64,000 nt of DNA from Albibacillus kandeliae (GCF_003116585.1 NZ_QEHM01000007.1:310001-374000), one strand, 5' to 3'; shown: positions 40,850 to 49,508, counted from the first letter of the stretch. The notes: generated from the letters alone by a model not told the origin. Translations and numbers: made by a program.

Positions 40850-42079
40850 TTATTCGGCTGCCTTGTTGGCGCGCGGCAAGGCCCAGAGCGGCGCCCGGTC
40901 ATCCGACACGACAGCCCCTCCCGATCCGACCAACTCGTCGATTTCCGCCCCGTCAAACCCCAGCTCCGCGAGGATCTCTGCGGAATGCTCACCCAACAGC
41001 GGCGGCGGCACCGCCCTCCCCTCTCCGCGTAACAGGGCCGGGACCGGCAGGTCTGGCGCGTGAAAGGCATAGCCCCCGAAATCAAACGAGGCGATCTTGT
41101 CCCCGGCCCGCGCCTGCGGCGTTGCCAGCACCCGATCCAGCGGCAGAACCTCGGTGAATCCGACCCCGGCCTGCCCAAGCATGGACGCCAGCGATTCGTA
41201 GTCGTGTGACATGATTCTCTGGGTCACCGCCCCTTCGACCTCCGGACGACGCGCGCGCCGCTGGCGCAGGGTCGCAAGCTCGGGGTCCGGCTCCAGCCCA
41301 ACGGCAAGACAGAATCGCCGCCAATGCTCGTCGGTCAGCATGACGAGGTACATCCACCGCCCGTCCGCCGTCTGGTAGGCCCCATAGCCCGGCATGGAGA
41401 ACTCTGCCGAAGGCTCCTGTTCGGGGCGACCGAGCAATTGAGACTTCAATTCCACCCCCAGCAGATCGCGCGCGGCGATGTGCAGCCCCGTCTCGTACAG
41501 GCCAATCTCGATGTTCCGCCGCTCGGGCGCACCATCGGACATCAGCGCCGAAAGCACGGCAATGGCTGCATAACACCCCGCGAACTGGTCATGATACGAA
41601 GGGCCCATGCGCGCGGGTTTGCCCTCGGGCCGGTTGTAGTACATCACGCCCGTGGCCGCCTCGGCGATCGGATTCGACGCCACCTGCTCCTCCAGCGGGC
41701 CCGCTCCGTATCCCTTGATATGGCAGAAAACGATGTCGGGATTCAGTGCATTGCACGCCTCGAACGTCACGCCGAGCTTGCGTGCCGCAGACGGTGAAAG
41801 GTTCTGAACCACGATGTCGGCGCTGGCCACCAGTCTGCGAAAGGCCTCGCTGCCCGCCGGCGTCGCCATGTCGAGACAAAGGCTCCGCTTGCCGCGATTG
41901 AAGGCCAGGTAGCTGCCACTCGGACCGCCCCTGACCAGTTTCCGGGTGGTTTCACCCGCGGGCGGCTCGATCTTGATGACCTCGGCGCCCAACTGATTCA
42001 GGATGTGGGTGGCGAAGGGTGCGGCAATCATGCTGCCCAGTTCGATCACCGTCTTGCCCGAGAGGTTTCCGGATATCAT
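40850..42079 (-). CDS. Class III CoA-transferase with Glu at the usual Asp position
   Basis: A 409-residue CaiB/BaiF protein: ISGNLSGKTVIELGSMIAAPFATHILNQLGAEVIKIE opens the fold, NRGKRSLCLD and NLSPS follow, and the expected catalytic segment reads IEIGLYETG, with Glu196 where formyl-CoA transferase and CaiB have Asp. Some family members carry Glu here, so activity cannot be excluded. The ATG at 42079 has AGGAG upstream; a longer frame from 42148 is unsupported. Divergent from the ABC importer operon at 42345; its promoter region carries an ATAATGCATTAT palindrome. It could activate the acid brought in by that importer. Confidence 0.9.
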   Translation of the reverse strand: MISGNLSGKTVIELGSMIAAPFATHILNQLGAEVIKIEPPAGETTRKLVRGGPSGSYLAFNRGKRSLCLDMATPAGSEAFRRLVASADIVVQNLSPSAARKLGVTFEACNALNPDIVFCHIKGYGAGPLEEQVASNPIAEAATGVMYYNRPEGKPARMGPSYHDQFAGCYAAIAVLSALMSDGAPERRNIEIGLYETGLHIAARDLLGVELKSQLLGRPEQEPSAEFSMPGYGAYQTADGRWMYLVMLTDEHWRRFCLAVGLEPDPELATLRQRRARRPEVEGAVTQRIMSHDYESLASMLGQAGVGFTEVLPLDRVLATPQARAGDKIASFDFGGYAFHAPDLPVPALLRGEGRAVPPPLLGEHSAEILAELGFDGAEIDELVGSGGAVVSDDRAPLWALPRANKAAE

Positions 42080-42159
42080 GCATAATTCTCCTGTGTTCCC
42101 GGGGCATGGAGAAAGGATTCTCTCGCCCAGAAGGATTTTCCTTGTCATCCATATAATGC

Positions 42160-42171
42160 ATAATGCATTAT
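42160..42171. promoter_or_regulatory. Palindrome ATAATGCATTAT upstream of the CoA-transferase
   Basis: A perfect 12-base palindrome, 81 bases before the CoA-transferase start, extended leftwards by an overlapping TATAATGCAT. Identical 12-mers occur at 50807 and 50926. Candidate site for the GntR protein encoded at 49509. Confidence 0.7.
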
Positions 42172-42242
42172 CTTAACGTCAAGAGCGCGCAGCCTGCGCC
42201 TATCGACTGCGAAATCTTGAAAGGAAAGCGAGTCTCTTAAAA

Positions 42243-42257
42243 TGTAGATTGTTGACA
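42243..42257. promoter_or_regulatory. Fifth copy of the TGTCAAC-type dyad (TGTAGATTGTTGACA), before the ABC importer operon
   Basis: Read on the minus strand it is TGTCAACAATCTACA: one strong half-site and one degenerate, like the copy at 37031. It lies about 88 bases upstream of the binding-protein gene and 22 bases from the ATGATGCATCAT palindrome, so two operator types meet here. Confidence 0.5.
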
Positions 42258-42267
42258 CTATGCCGTT

Positions 42268-42279
42268 ATGATGCATCAT
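42268..42279. promoter_or_regulatory. Palindrome ATGATGCATCAT before the ABC importer operon
   Basis: A perfect 12-base palindrome sharing the ATGCAT core with ATAATGCATTAT sites at 42160, 50807 and 50926. It stands 66 bases before the binding-protein start, consistent with an operator for the importer operon. Confidence 0.6.
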
Positions 42280-42344
42280 GCCCGCGTCGCCAACGATCGG
42301 CATAGCCGCAGCGCAGAACGACAAATTCTCAGGGAGGAGAAGAA

Positions 42345-43553
42345 ATGCTAGACAAGATTTGGAAAGGCTCCGCACGAGGGATCGCGGTCGCCGCCGCCCT
42401 CGCGGCCGCGCCCGCCCTTGCCGAAACCGGGATCGACACCGAGAACAAGGTCGTGACCATCGGGGCCTTCACCCCGATCACCGGTCCCGTGCCCTTCTAC
42501 GCCACGCTGACCCACGCATCCGAAGCCTACTTCAAGATGCTGAACGAGAGCGGCGAAGTCGACGGCTGGACCTTCAACTTCATTACCAAGGACGATGGCT
42601 ACGATCCCGCTCGCAGCGTCGCGGTGGCCCGCAGCCTGGCGGAAGATGACGGCATCTTTGCCCTCGCCGCACCGCTCGGAACCGCGACCAACGTCGCCGT
42701 GATTCCCTATGCCAACGAAGCCGGCGTGCCGATCATCGGCCCGGTCGGCGGCGCCAGCGCCTTCTTCGTTGAACCGAATGTCTTCCCGCTGCTGCCCGAC
42801 TACGGCTGGTCTGCCGGGGCCTCGGCGGAGTATGCCGTCAACGGTCTGGGCCACAAGAAGATCGCCCTGCTGTGGGAGAACGACGAACTCGGCAAGTCGG
42901 CCAAGCGCGGCTTCGACCTCGTGATGAAGGACCTCGGCATGGAGCCAGTCGAGTCGATCCCGTTCGACGTCAAGACCACGAGCTTCAGCGCCCATATCCG
43001 CCGCGTCCAGAAATCCGGTGCCGAAACGGTGGTGCTCTACGGCTCCAACGCCAACCTCGCTGCCGCGCTCAAGGCGGCGGATCTGCAGGGCGTCGACGTC
43101 GCATGGTTCGCGCCCTTCTTCACTGCCGATCCGTCGACCCTCAAGCTGGCCGGCGATCTGCTGGACGGCGTTTACTTCTCGTCCTGGCTGCTGCCGGTGT
43201 CGAGCGACGAACCCGAGGTCAAGGCTTACCGCGACGCCGTGGCCAAGTACTATCCCAATGACCCCGTCGGCGTTCTCGGCCTGAACGGGTGGAGCAACGC
43301 CGCCCTGTTCCACAAGGGCTTCCAGCTCCTGCTCGACAGCGGCGAGGAGATCACCCGCGAGAACATGGTCAAGGCGATGAACACCATGTCCAATGCCTCT
43401 GTCGGCGGCGCCCGGGGCGTCACCTTCAGCGCGGACGATCATCGCGGCACCCGGCAGGAAGGCATCATCCAGTACAAGGACGGCGAATTCGTCCTGGTCC
43501 GCGATTTCCAGCCCTACCCTGCCGTCGCCTTCGACGTCGCCAAAAGCGAGTAA
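42345..43553 (+). CDS. Branched-chain-type ABC transporter substrate-binding protein
   Basis: A 402-residue periplasmic binding protein of the Leu/Ile/Val type. A Sec signal (about 1-26, ending APALA) precedes KVVTIGAFTPITGPVPFYA, and KKIALLWENDELGKSAKRGFD and FSAHIRRVQKSGAETVVLYG are classic for the fold. AGGGAGGAG precedes the ATG. Members in alphaproteobacteria often bind aromatic, amide or short organic acids rather than amino acids. It leads an operon that contains an SDR, a hydroxyacid dehydrogenase and two permease and two ATPase genes. Confidence 0.93.
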   Translation: MLDKIWKGSARGIAVAAALAAAPALAETGIDTENKVVTIGAFTPITGPVPFYATLTHASEAYFKMLNESGEVDGWTFNFITKDDGYDPARSVAVARSLAEDDGIFALAAPLGTATNVAVIPYANEAGVPIIGPVGGASAFFVEPNVFPLLPDYGWSAGASAEYAVNGLGHKKIALLWENDELGKSAKRGFDLVMKDLGMEPVESIPFDVKTTSFSAHIRRVQKSGAETVVLYGSNANLAAALKAADLQGVDVAWFAPFFTADPSTLKLAGDLLDGVYFSSWLLPVSSDEPEVKAYRDAVAKYYPNDPVGVLGLNGWSNAALFHKGFQLLLDSGEEITRENMVKAMNTMSNASVGGARGVTFSADDHRGTRQEGIIQYKDGEFVLVRDFQPYPAVAFDVAKSE

Positions 43554-43567
43554 CGCGCGCACATCTC

Positions 43568-43590
43568 CCCGCCGGCCCGATGCCGGCGGG
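43568..43590 (+). terminator. Stem-loop after the binding-protein gene
   Basis: CCCGCCGGC and GCCGGCGGG flank a CCGAT loop, with no T-run, 15 bases after the stop. Typical of a hairpin that protects the abundant binding-protein message while letting some transcription through. Confidence 0.55.
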
Positions 43591-43623
43591 ACTCACTTCA
43601 ATACCCAGGAAACGGGGAATCCC

Positions 43624-44373
43624 ATGTCCTTCATCCCAGTCAGCGCGCCCGCACGGCTCGACGGCAAGATCGCGCTGGTCACCGGCGCAGCGGGCGGCAT
43701 CGGCCGCGCCACCACCCTGGCCCTGGCAGAAGCCGGAGCGACCGTGATCGCAACCGATATCGCAGACAGCGCCGAGTTCGAAAGCAACCGCATCCACTAT
43801 CGCCGCTACGACGTGACCTCGCGCGACGAGTCCCGCACCATCCTGTCCGAGACGAAGGAAGAGCATGGCAGCATCGACGCGCTGATACTCTGCGCCGGAA
43901 CCATCTCGCACAAGCACCTCGTCGACTCGACCGACGAGGAATGGCGCTCGATCCTCGACGTGAACCTGATGGGCGTGGTCAATCCGGTGCGAGAGATCTT
44001 CCCGATGATGGAGGCGCAGGGCTTCGGCAAGATCGTCGCACTCGGCTCCATCGCCTCCAAGATCGGCGGCGTTGCCTCCGGGCCTTCCTACGTCGCCGCG
44101 AAATCGGCGGTGCATGGCCTGATGAAGTGGGTCGCCAAGAACGGCGCGGCCAAGGGGATTTACGCCAGCGTGATCGCCCCTGGCCCGGTGGAAACCCCGA
44201 TGTGGGAAACCGTGACCCAGCGCGCCGCGCCCTCGCCCAACGGCAGTGTGCCTCTGGGCCGTTTCGGCCAGCCCGAGGACATCGCGCAGGCCATCCTGTT
44301 TCTCGCCTCGCCTGCCTCGAACTGGATCACCGGCACCGTTCTCGACGTGAACGGCGGGATGTTGATGGACTAA
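43624..44373 (+). CDS. Short-chain dehydrogenase/reductase
   Basis: A 249-residue classical SDR: TGAAGGIGRA (20-29), LCAG (89-92, usually NNAG), Ser142 in LGSIAS, Tyr156-x3-Lys160 and the C-terminal GTVLDVNGGMLMD. It oxidises or reduces a hydroxy/keto substrate with NAD(P). ATG at 43624 begins MSFIPVSAPARLDGK; the frame is open upstream but overlaps the preceding gene. Placed inside the importer operon between the binding protein and a hydroxyacid dehydrogenase, so probably acts on the imported compound. Confidence 0.92.
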   Translation: MSFIPVSAPARLDGKIALVTGAAGGIGRATTLALAEAGATVIATDIADSAEFESNRIHYRRYDVTSRDESRTILSETKEEHGSIDALILCAGTISHKHLVDSTDEEWRSILDVNLMGVVNPVREIFPMMEAQGFGKIVALGSIASKIGGVASGPSYVAAKSAVHGLMKWVAKNGAAKGIYASVIAPGPVETPMWETVTQRAAPSPNGSVPLGRFGQPEDIAQAILFLASPASNWITGTVLDVNGGMLMD

Positions 44374-44377
44374 CACC

Positions 44378-45268
44378 ATGAAGACGACCGACACCATAGG
44401 TTTCATCGGGCTTGGCGTCATGGGCGGCCCGATGTGCCGCAACATCGCGACCAAGCACCCGGGCCGCGTCCTTTGCTTTGATCTCTCCGCCGATGCGCTT
44501 GCGGCCCTGGCAGACACCAAGGCCGAACCGGTGGACACGGTCGAGGCGCTCGCCGCTGCCTGCGATATCATCTGCCTTTCGCTGCCCGGCGGGCCGCAGG
44601 TCCAGAAGGTGGCCGCACTGATCGCCGCCACCGCCGCTCCGGGCACCGTAGTCGTCGATCTTTCGACAACCACGGTCGCCTCGGCGCGCGAAACCGCCGA
44701 AACGCTCGCCGCATCGGATATCGCATTTGCGGACTGCCCCGTCGCGCGCACCCGCGAGGCCGCGCAGCAGGGCAAGCTCAGCATCATGGTCGGCGCCGAT
44801 CCCGCGGTCTACGAACGCATCCGCCCGGTGCTGGACTACATCGCGTCCGACGTCACCCACGGCGGCGCGGTCGGCGCGGGGCAGGTGCTGAAGCTGGTCA
44901 ACAACATGCTGGTCTTTGCCAACACCGTCGCCCTCGCCGAGATGATCGTGCTGGGGGAAAAGGCGGGGGTTACCGCCGAGACCCTGCTCGACGCCGTGTC
45001 GAAGGGCTCGGGCGACAGTTTCGTCCTGCGTAATCACGGAATGAAGTCGATGGGTCCGCGGCAGTTTCCCGACAGGTCCTTCCCGCCCGAGTACGTGCTG
45101 AAGGACATCGGCTATGTCTTCGACCTCGCCGCCGACACCGGCGTGCGGCTGCCCGCAGCGGCACGGGTGCGCGACTATTACGAGGCATCGGTCGCCAACG
45201 GGATGGCCGGCAAATACTTTCCCGGCGTGATCACGCTGGTCGAGAACGGCACCATGGAGGAGAGTTGA
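44378..45268 (+). CDS. 3-hydroxyisobutyrate-dehydrogenase-family beta-hydroxyacid dehydrogenase
   Basis: A 296-residue beta-hydroxyacid dehydrogenase: dinucleotide motif IGFIGLGVMGGPM (7-19) and catalytic Lys172 in GQVLKLVNNML. The substrate loop normally reads D-A-P-V-S-G-G; here it is DCPVARTREAA, so the Ser-Gly-Gly that holds the substrate carboxylate is replaced, suggesting a different substrate from 3-hydroxyisobutyrate or tartronate semialdehyde. It follows the SDR by four bases, and its stop overlaps the permease start (TGATG). Confidence 0.9.
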   Translation: MKTTDTIGFIGLGVMGGPMCRNIATKHPGRVLCFDLSADALAALADTKAEPVDTVEALAAACDIICLSLPGGPQVQKVAALIAATAAPGTVVVDLSTTTVASARETAETLAASDIAFADCPVARTREAAQQGKLSIMVGADPAVYERIRPVLDYIASDVTHGGAVGAGQVLKLVNNMLVFANTVALAEMIVLGEKAGVTAETLLDAVSKGSGDSFVLRNHGMKSMGPRQFPDRSFPPEYVLKDIGYVFDLAADTGVRLPAAARVRDYYEASVANGMAGKYFPGVITLVENGTMEES

Positions 45269-46167
45269 TGACGTTCTGGGACACCCTGCTTTACGACCTG
45301 TTCCCGCTGATCTGGTCGGGCATGATCACCGGCTGCCTTTACGCGCTTGGCGCGCTGGGGCTGGTGATGATCTTCAAGTGCTCCAAGGTGGTAAACTTCT
45401 CGCACGGGAACGTCGCGGGCCTGACCGCCTTTCTGGTCTACGGCCTGTCCTCCGGTGTGCTGCTCTCGCTGTCTTGGGGCGCGGCGGTGATCGTCGCACT
45501 GCTTTGCGCCGTCGCCATCGCCTTCCTGATCTACGCGATCATCTCGCCGCTGGTGTTCGAGAGCGACCTGACCTCGACCATCGCGACTCTCGGGTTCGGC
45601 CTGATTGCCCAAGGCGTCACGCTGCTGCTATTCGGCGCCGACATCGTCGCGCTCGACCTGCCGATCCCGCGCTTTGCCTTCTCGGTCTTCGGACTGCTGG
45701 TGACGGGCTATGACCTGACCGTGCTCGCGGTCGCCGTCGTGACCATTGGCGCACTGTTCATCGTGATCGACTACACCAAGCTCGGCATCGCCTTCCGCGC
45801 CATCTCCGAAAACCCCTTTGCCGCCGAGGTCTGCGGGCTCAACCTCCGCTCGGTCCACCTCTTCGCCTGGGTCACCGCCGCGATCCTCGGCGTGATCGGC
45901 GCGTTGCTGATCGTGCCGACGACCTTCCTGAGCGTGACTACCGTGGCCACCTTCATGCTGCAGGCCTTTGCCGCCGCCGTCATCGGGGGCTTTGCCAGCC
46001 TCCCCGGCAGCCTTGTCGGCGGCATCCTGATCGGGGTCCTGATGAACCTCTTCACCTTCTACGTCTCGCCGGAGTTCTCAAGTACCTTCCTGCTCGGCAT
46101 CATCCTTCTGGCGCTGAACATCTTCCCCAACGGCGTTCTTCAACGCGTAGGAGGCAGCCGTGTCTGA
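45268..46167 (+). CDS. livH: Branched-chain-type ABC permease (LivH)
   Basis: A 299-residue permease with about eight helices. GMITGCLYALGALGLVMIFKCSKVVNFSHGNV is the classic LivH opening, and AFRAISENPFAAEVCGLNL the ATPase-docking loop. The ATG at 45268 overlaps the preceding TGA; the TTG three bases earlier is less likely. Pairs with the LivM protein that follows. Confidence 0.94.
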   Translation: MTFWDTLLYDLFPLIWSGMITGCLYALGALGLVMIFKCSKVVNFSHGNVAGLTAFLVYGLSSGVLLSLSWGAAVIVALLCAVAIAFLIYAIISPLVFESDLTSTIATLGFGLIAQGVTLLLFGADIVALDLPIPRFAFSVFGLLVTGYDLTVLAVAVVTIGALFIVIDYTKLGIAFRAISENPFAAEVCGLNLRSVHLFAWVTAAILGVIGALLIVPTTFLSVTTVATFMLQAFAAAVIGGFASLPGSLVGGILIGVLMNLFTFYVSPEFSSTFLLGIILLALNIFPNGVLQRVGGSRV

Positions 46168-47146
46168 TCAGGCCCAACCCCTCTCGAGGACGATCCCGAT
46201 GACACAGCGCCTTCAGGACATCGCCGCCAGCAGCATCGCCAGCTGGATTCCCGTGGCGATCCTCGCCGCGCTGCCCTTCATCGTCGGCGGCTCGTGGACC
46301 TTCACGCTCGGCCTCTGCTTTGCGAACTCCATCGGCGTCCTGGCGGTGTCGTTCCTCGTGCGCTACGGCGGCGAGGTATCCATCGGCCACACCTTCTTCA
46401 CCGCGCTCGGCGCCTACGCAGTCGGTGTCCTCGACACCCGCTTCGGGGTCTCGCTCTGGGCCAGCGTTCCGCTCGCCCTCCTTCTGGGTGTATCCCTCGG
46501 GATCGCCTTCGCCTGGCCCTCTCGGAACCTGCACGGCATCTACCTTGCAGTCACCACGCTGGCTCTTGCTCTGGCCGTCCCCGAGATGATCAACAACCTC
46601 GACTGGATCACCGGCGGGTACGAGGGGCTCTACGTCTCCACCCCGCTGGTTCCCGGCGTCGAGATGGGCCTCCAGCGCTACTACCTCGGGCTCGCCATGC
46701 TGGTCGCGGTTGCCGCTGCGGTCGCCCGCTTCCGCCTGTCGCGGCAGGGCATGACCCTGTTGCTGGCCAAGACGCACCCGGCCGCGGCCGATGCCTTCGG
46801 CACACGGCGGGTCTGGGCCCGGATCGCCGTCATGGGCATCAGCGGCGGGATCGGCGCACTCTGCGGGGCCACGCTGGCCTTCTCCGGCTCCACCGTCTCG
46901 CCGGGCGGCTTCACCTTCTGGCAGGCGATCTTCCTGCTGGTCGGATCGGTGGTCAGCTTCTACGGCTTGTCGCTGGTCCGCGTCCTGATCGGCGGCGCCT
47001 TCGTCACATTGGTGCCCCAGCTCCTCTCGGCCTCGGGCGCATGGATCCCGGTTTTCTACGGCCTCTCGCTGCTCGGCATGATCCTGCTGGGTCACTACCT
47101 GCCCCGCATCCAGAAAACGCTGGCACGCCGCAAGGGAGGCGCATGA
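46160..47146 (+). CDS. livM: Branched-chain-type ABC permease (LivM)
   Basis: A 328-residue LivM permease: FANSIGVLAVSFLVRYGGEVSIGHTFFTALGAYAVGVL near the N-terminus and ITGGYEGLYVSTP in the periplasmic loop are family patterns. The GTG at 46160 overlaps the livH end by eight bases and gives a 13-residue lead before the ATG at 46199, which is an alternative start. In the docking loop the usual DPxAAxxxG reads THPAAADAFG, within family range. Confidence 0.92.
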   Translation: MSDQAQPLSRTIPMTQRLQDIAASSIASWIPVAILAALPFIVGGSWTFTLGLCFANSIGVLAVSFLVRYGGEVSIGHTFFTALGAYAVGVLDTRFGVSLWASVPLALLLGVSLGIAFAWPSRNLHGIYLAVTTLALALAVPEMINNLDWITGGYEGLYVSTPLVPGVEMGLQRYYLGLAMLVAVAAAVARFRLSRQGMTLLLAKTHPAAADAFGTRRVWARIAVMGISGGIGALCGATLAFSGSTVSPGGFTFWQAIFLLVGSVVSFYGLSLVRVLIGGAFVTLVPQLLSASGAWIPVFYGLSLLGMILLGHYLPRIQKTLARRKGGA

Positions 47147-47925
47147 TGGACCAGGTCACCAACGCCCTGCGCGGGGACGGCATCGCGCTCTCCTTCGGTG
47201 GCATCAAGGTGCTGAAGGGTCTCGACGTCGAATTCCGCGCCGGAGAAATCACCGGGCTGATCGGCCCCAACGGTGCGGGCAAGACGAGCCTGTTCAACTG
47301 CCTGACCGGCGCCTACCGCCCTCAGCATGGCTCGATCACCTACGCCGGGACATCGCTCGACGGGCTTCCACCCGCCGCTCGGGCCGGCAAGGGCATCGTG
47401 CGCAGCTTTCAGCATGTCGCGCTCTGCCCGGACCTGAGCGTCCGCGAGAATGTGATGATCGGCGTGGCCCGCAACTATTCTGCCGGATGGGCCAGCGCCT
47501 TTCTCCCGCTCAGCGCAGGCCGGAAGGAACGGCAGGACATGGCCGCCGCCGCCGACCGCGTGCTGGCCGACCTCGGCCTCGCGGACTCGGCCGATCTCCT
47601 GCCCTCAGAGCTCCCTCCCGGCACCCAGCGGCTGGTTGAGATCGCCCGCGCCATCGTCGGCAAGCCCTCTGTCCTGCTGTTGGATGAACCAGCGGCCGGG
47701 CTGAACAACTCCGAAACGCGCGACCTGATGAAGGTCCTGCGCAAACTCGCCTCCACCGACCTCGTGCTGGTGGTGGTCGAACACGACATGGATCTCGTGA
47801 TGTCGATCTGCGACCGCATCTACGTGCTGAACTTCGGCGAGTTTGTCGCCGTCGGCACACCCGAAGAGGTTCGCGGCAACGAGGACGTGGTCCGAATTTA
47901 CCTGGGGAGCGATGACGATGAGTAA
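47143..47925 (+). CDS. livG: Branched-chain-type ABC ATP-binding protein (LivG)
   Basis: A 260-residue ATPase: Walker A GPNGAGKT (41-48), Walker B LLLDEPAAGLN and switch His in VEHDMD. The ABC signature, usually LSxGQQR, is here LPPGTQRLVEIARA, a drift seen in LivG relatives, so still likely active. Start overlaps the livM stop (ATGA), with GGGAGG upstream. Confidence 0.94.
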   Translation: MMDQVTNALRGDGIALSFGGIKVLKGLDVEFRAGEITGLIGPNGAGKTSLFNCLTGAYRPQHGSITYAGTSLDGLPPAARAGKGIVRSFQHVALCPDLSVRENVMIGVARNYSAGWASAFLPLSAGRKERQDMAAAADRVLADLGLADSADLLPSELPPGTQRLVEIARAIVGKPSVLLLDEPAAGLNNSETRDLMKVLRKLASTDLVLVVVEHDMDLVMSICDRIYVLNFGEFVAVGTPEEVRGNEDVVRIYLGSDDDE

Positions 47926-48649
47926 CCTGCTCGAGGTCCGGAACCTCACCGTGAGCTACGGCACCGGGGCCCCCGCAGTCGACAGCATCAGCTTTTCCGT
48001 CGCGGAGGGCGCGGTCGTCGCTCTGCTCGGCGCGAATGGCGCGGGCAAATCGTCGACCATGAAGGCAATCTGCGGCGTCATCCCCGCCTCGGGAGAAGTC
48101 GACTTTGCCGGTAGCCCGATCACCGGCGACCCGGCGCGGCGGCGCGTCGCCAAGGGGATCGTCTATGTCCCCGAAGGCCGCGAGATCGTCGGCGACCTGA
48201 CCGTGCGCGAAAACCTGGTGCTCGGCGGTTACCAGAAATCCGCCGCCGAGCGGCGCCAGCGAATGGACATGGTGCTCGACCTCTTTCCCGAGATCGCGGA
48301 AAAGGCCAATCGCTCCGCCTGGCGGCTCTCGGGTGGCGAGCAGCAGATGCTCGCCATCGGGCGTGGCCTTGTCGCCGACCCGAAACTCCTGCTGCTCGAC
48401 GAGCCCTCGCTCGGCCTTGCCCCGCTCCTCGTGCGCAGGGTCTTCGACCGGCTCGCGGTGATCCGGAAGGAAAGCAACCTCGCCATCGTGCTGGTGGAAC
48501 AGAACCTCGCGGTGACCATGCGGCTCTGCGACGAGTTGCACTTCCTGCGCGGAGGCCGGATCGTCGGCCATCGCAGCGCCGAGGCGCTCAGGGACAAGAC
48601 CGCGCGGCAGGAGGCGATCGACGCCTTCCTCGGAGCCGCGGCGGCCTGA
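47918..48649 (+). CDS. livF: Branched-chain-type ABC ATP-binding protein (LivF)
   Basis: A 243-residue ATPase: Walker A GANGAGKS (38-45), YVPEGREIVGDLTVRENL (the LivF-type insert), signature LSGGEQQMLAIGRGL and Walker B LLLDEPSLGLAP. I take the ATG at 47918 because GGGGAG stands eight bases before it; an ATG two codons earlier is too close. Overlaps the livG end. Confidence 0.94.
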   Translation: MSNLLEVRNLTVSYGTGAPAVDSISFSVAEGAVVALLGANGAGKSSTMKAICGVIPASGEVDFAGSPITGDPARRRVAKGIVYVPEGREIVGDLTVRENLVLGGYQKSAAERRQRMDMVLDLFPEIAEKANRSAWRLSGGEQQMLAIGRGLVADPKLLLLDEPSLGLAPLLVRRVFDRLAVIRKESNLAIVLVEQNLAVTMRLCDELHFLRGGRIVGHRSAEALRDKTARQEAIDAFLGAAAA

Positions 48650-48659
48650 GGGGAAGACA

Positions 48660-49460
48660 ATGAAGACCTGGGAAATCTACGCCATCCGGCACGCCACCAA
48701 CGACACCCGCACCCGCGGCGTGAACTTCATCAGCGACCCGGACCCCACTGCCCTGCTGACGCTCGACTTCTTCTGCTGGGTTCTCAAATCCGGCGAGGAC
48801 ATCATCGTCGTCGATACAGGGCTTGACCCCGCCAAGGGCGCCCGCAACGGACACAGGCAGGTGATGAGCCCGCCCGACGGCTGGGCCGCGCTCGGCGTGG
48901 ACCCGGAGAAGGTCGAGACCGTGGTGCTCACCCACGCCCACTACGACCACCTCGGCTATCTCGACGCTTTGCCCAACGCCCGCTTCCTGATGCAGGCCGA
49001 GGAAATGGCCTATGTGACCGGGCCGTGGATGGAAAAACCGACCTTCCGCCATGCCTACTGGCCCGACGAAATTGCGCGGCTGGTGCATTATCTACACGAA
49101 GGCCGCCTGCACCTGCACGGACGCGACCACGAGGTCGCCCCCGGCGTGACGGCGCATTGGGTCGGCGGCCATTGTGCCGGGCAGGAGATCCTGCGCATCC
49201 ATACCGCGCGGGGCTGGGTCGTTCTGGCGTCGGACGCGCTGCACTATTACGAGGAATACGAGCGCGGCATTCCCTTTGCCGTGGCCTTCAGCATCGCCGA
49301 GATGATCGCCTCGCACGACCTGATCCGGGATCTGGCCGACAGCGACGATCACGTCCTGCCCGCCCATGACCCGCGCCTGCTCGACCTTTACCCGGCCGCC
49401 GCGCCGGGGCTCGAAGGGCAGGTGCTGCGTCTGGATCTTGCGCCCGGGGCGCAGCGATGA
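48660..49460 (+). CDS. Metallo-beta-lactamase-fold hydrolase (AHL-lactonase-like)
   Basis: A 266-residue metallo-hydrolase with the full dinuclear zinc set: THAHYDHLG (His92, His94, Asp96, His97), His171 in GGHCAGQ, Asp192 in ASDALH and His236 in LPAHDPRL. The layout matches the N-acyl homoserine lactonase branch (AttM/AhlD-like), whose members open lactone rings; many relatives hydrolyse other lactones or esters. Since it is the last gene of a catabolic importer operon (10 bases after livF), I favour a pathway lactone over quorum quenching. Confidence 0.9.
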   Translation: MKTWEIYAIRHATNDTRTRGVNFISDPDPTALLTLDFFCWVLKSGEDIIVVDTGLDPAKGARNGHRQVMSPPDGWAALGVDPEKVETVVLTHAHYDHLGYLDALPNARFLMQAEEMAYVTGPWMEKPTFRHAYWPDEIARLVHYLHEGRLHLHGRDHEVAPGVTAHWVGGHCAGQEILRIHTARGWVVLASDALHYYEEYERGIPFAVAFSIAEMIASHDLIRDLADSDDHVLPAHDPRLLDLYPAAAPGLEGQVLRLDLAPGAQR

Positions 49461-49464
49461 GAAA

Positions 49465-49477
49465 GTGCAGAATGCAC
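49465..49477. promoter_or_regulatory. Palindrome GTGCA-GAA-TGCAC before the second GntR gene
   Basis: A perfect 5+5 dyad with a 3-base spacer, 32 bases upstream of the GntR start. It shares the TGCA core with the ATAATGCATTAT sites but is longer in the centre, so it may be the autoregulatory site or an unrelated element. Confidence 0.4.
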
Positions 49478-49508
49478 CTTTTCCGTCATTTTTCCGGGGA
49501 GGGGAAAA

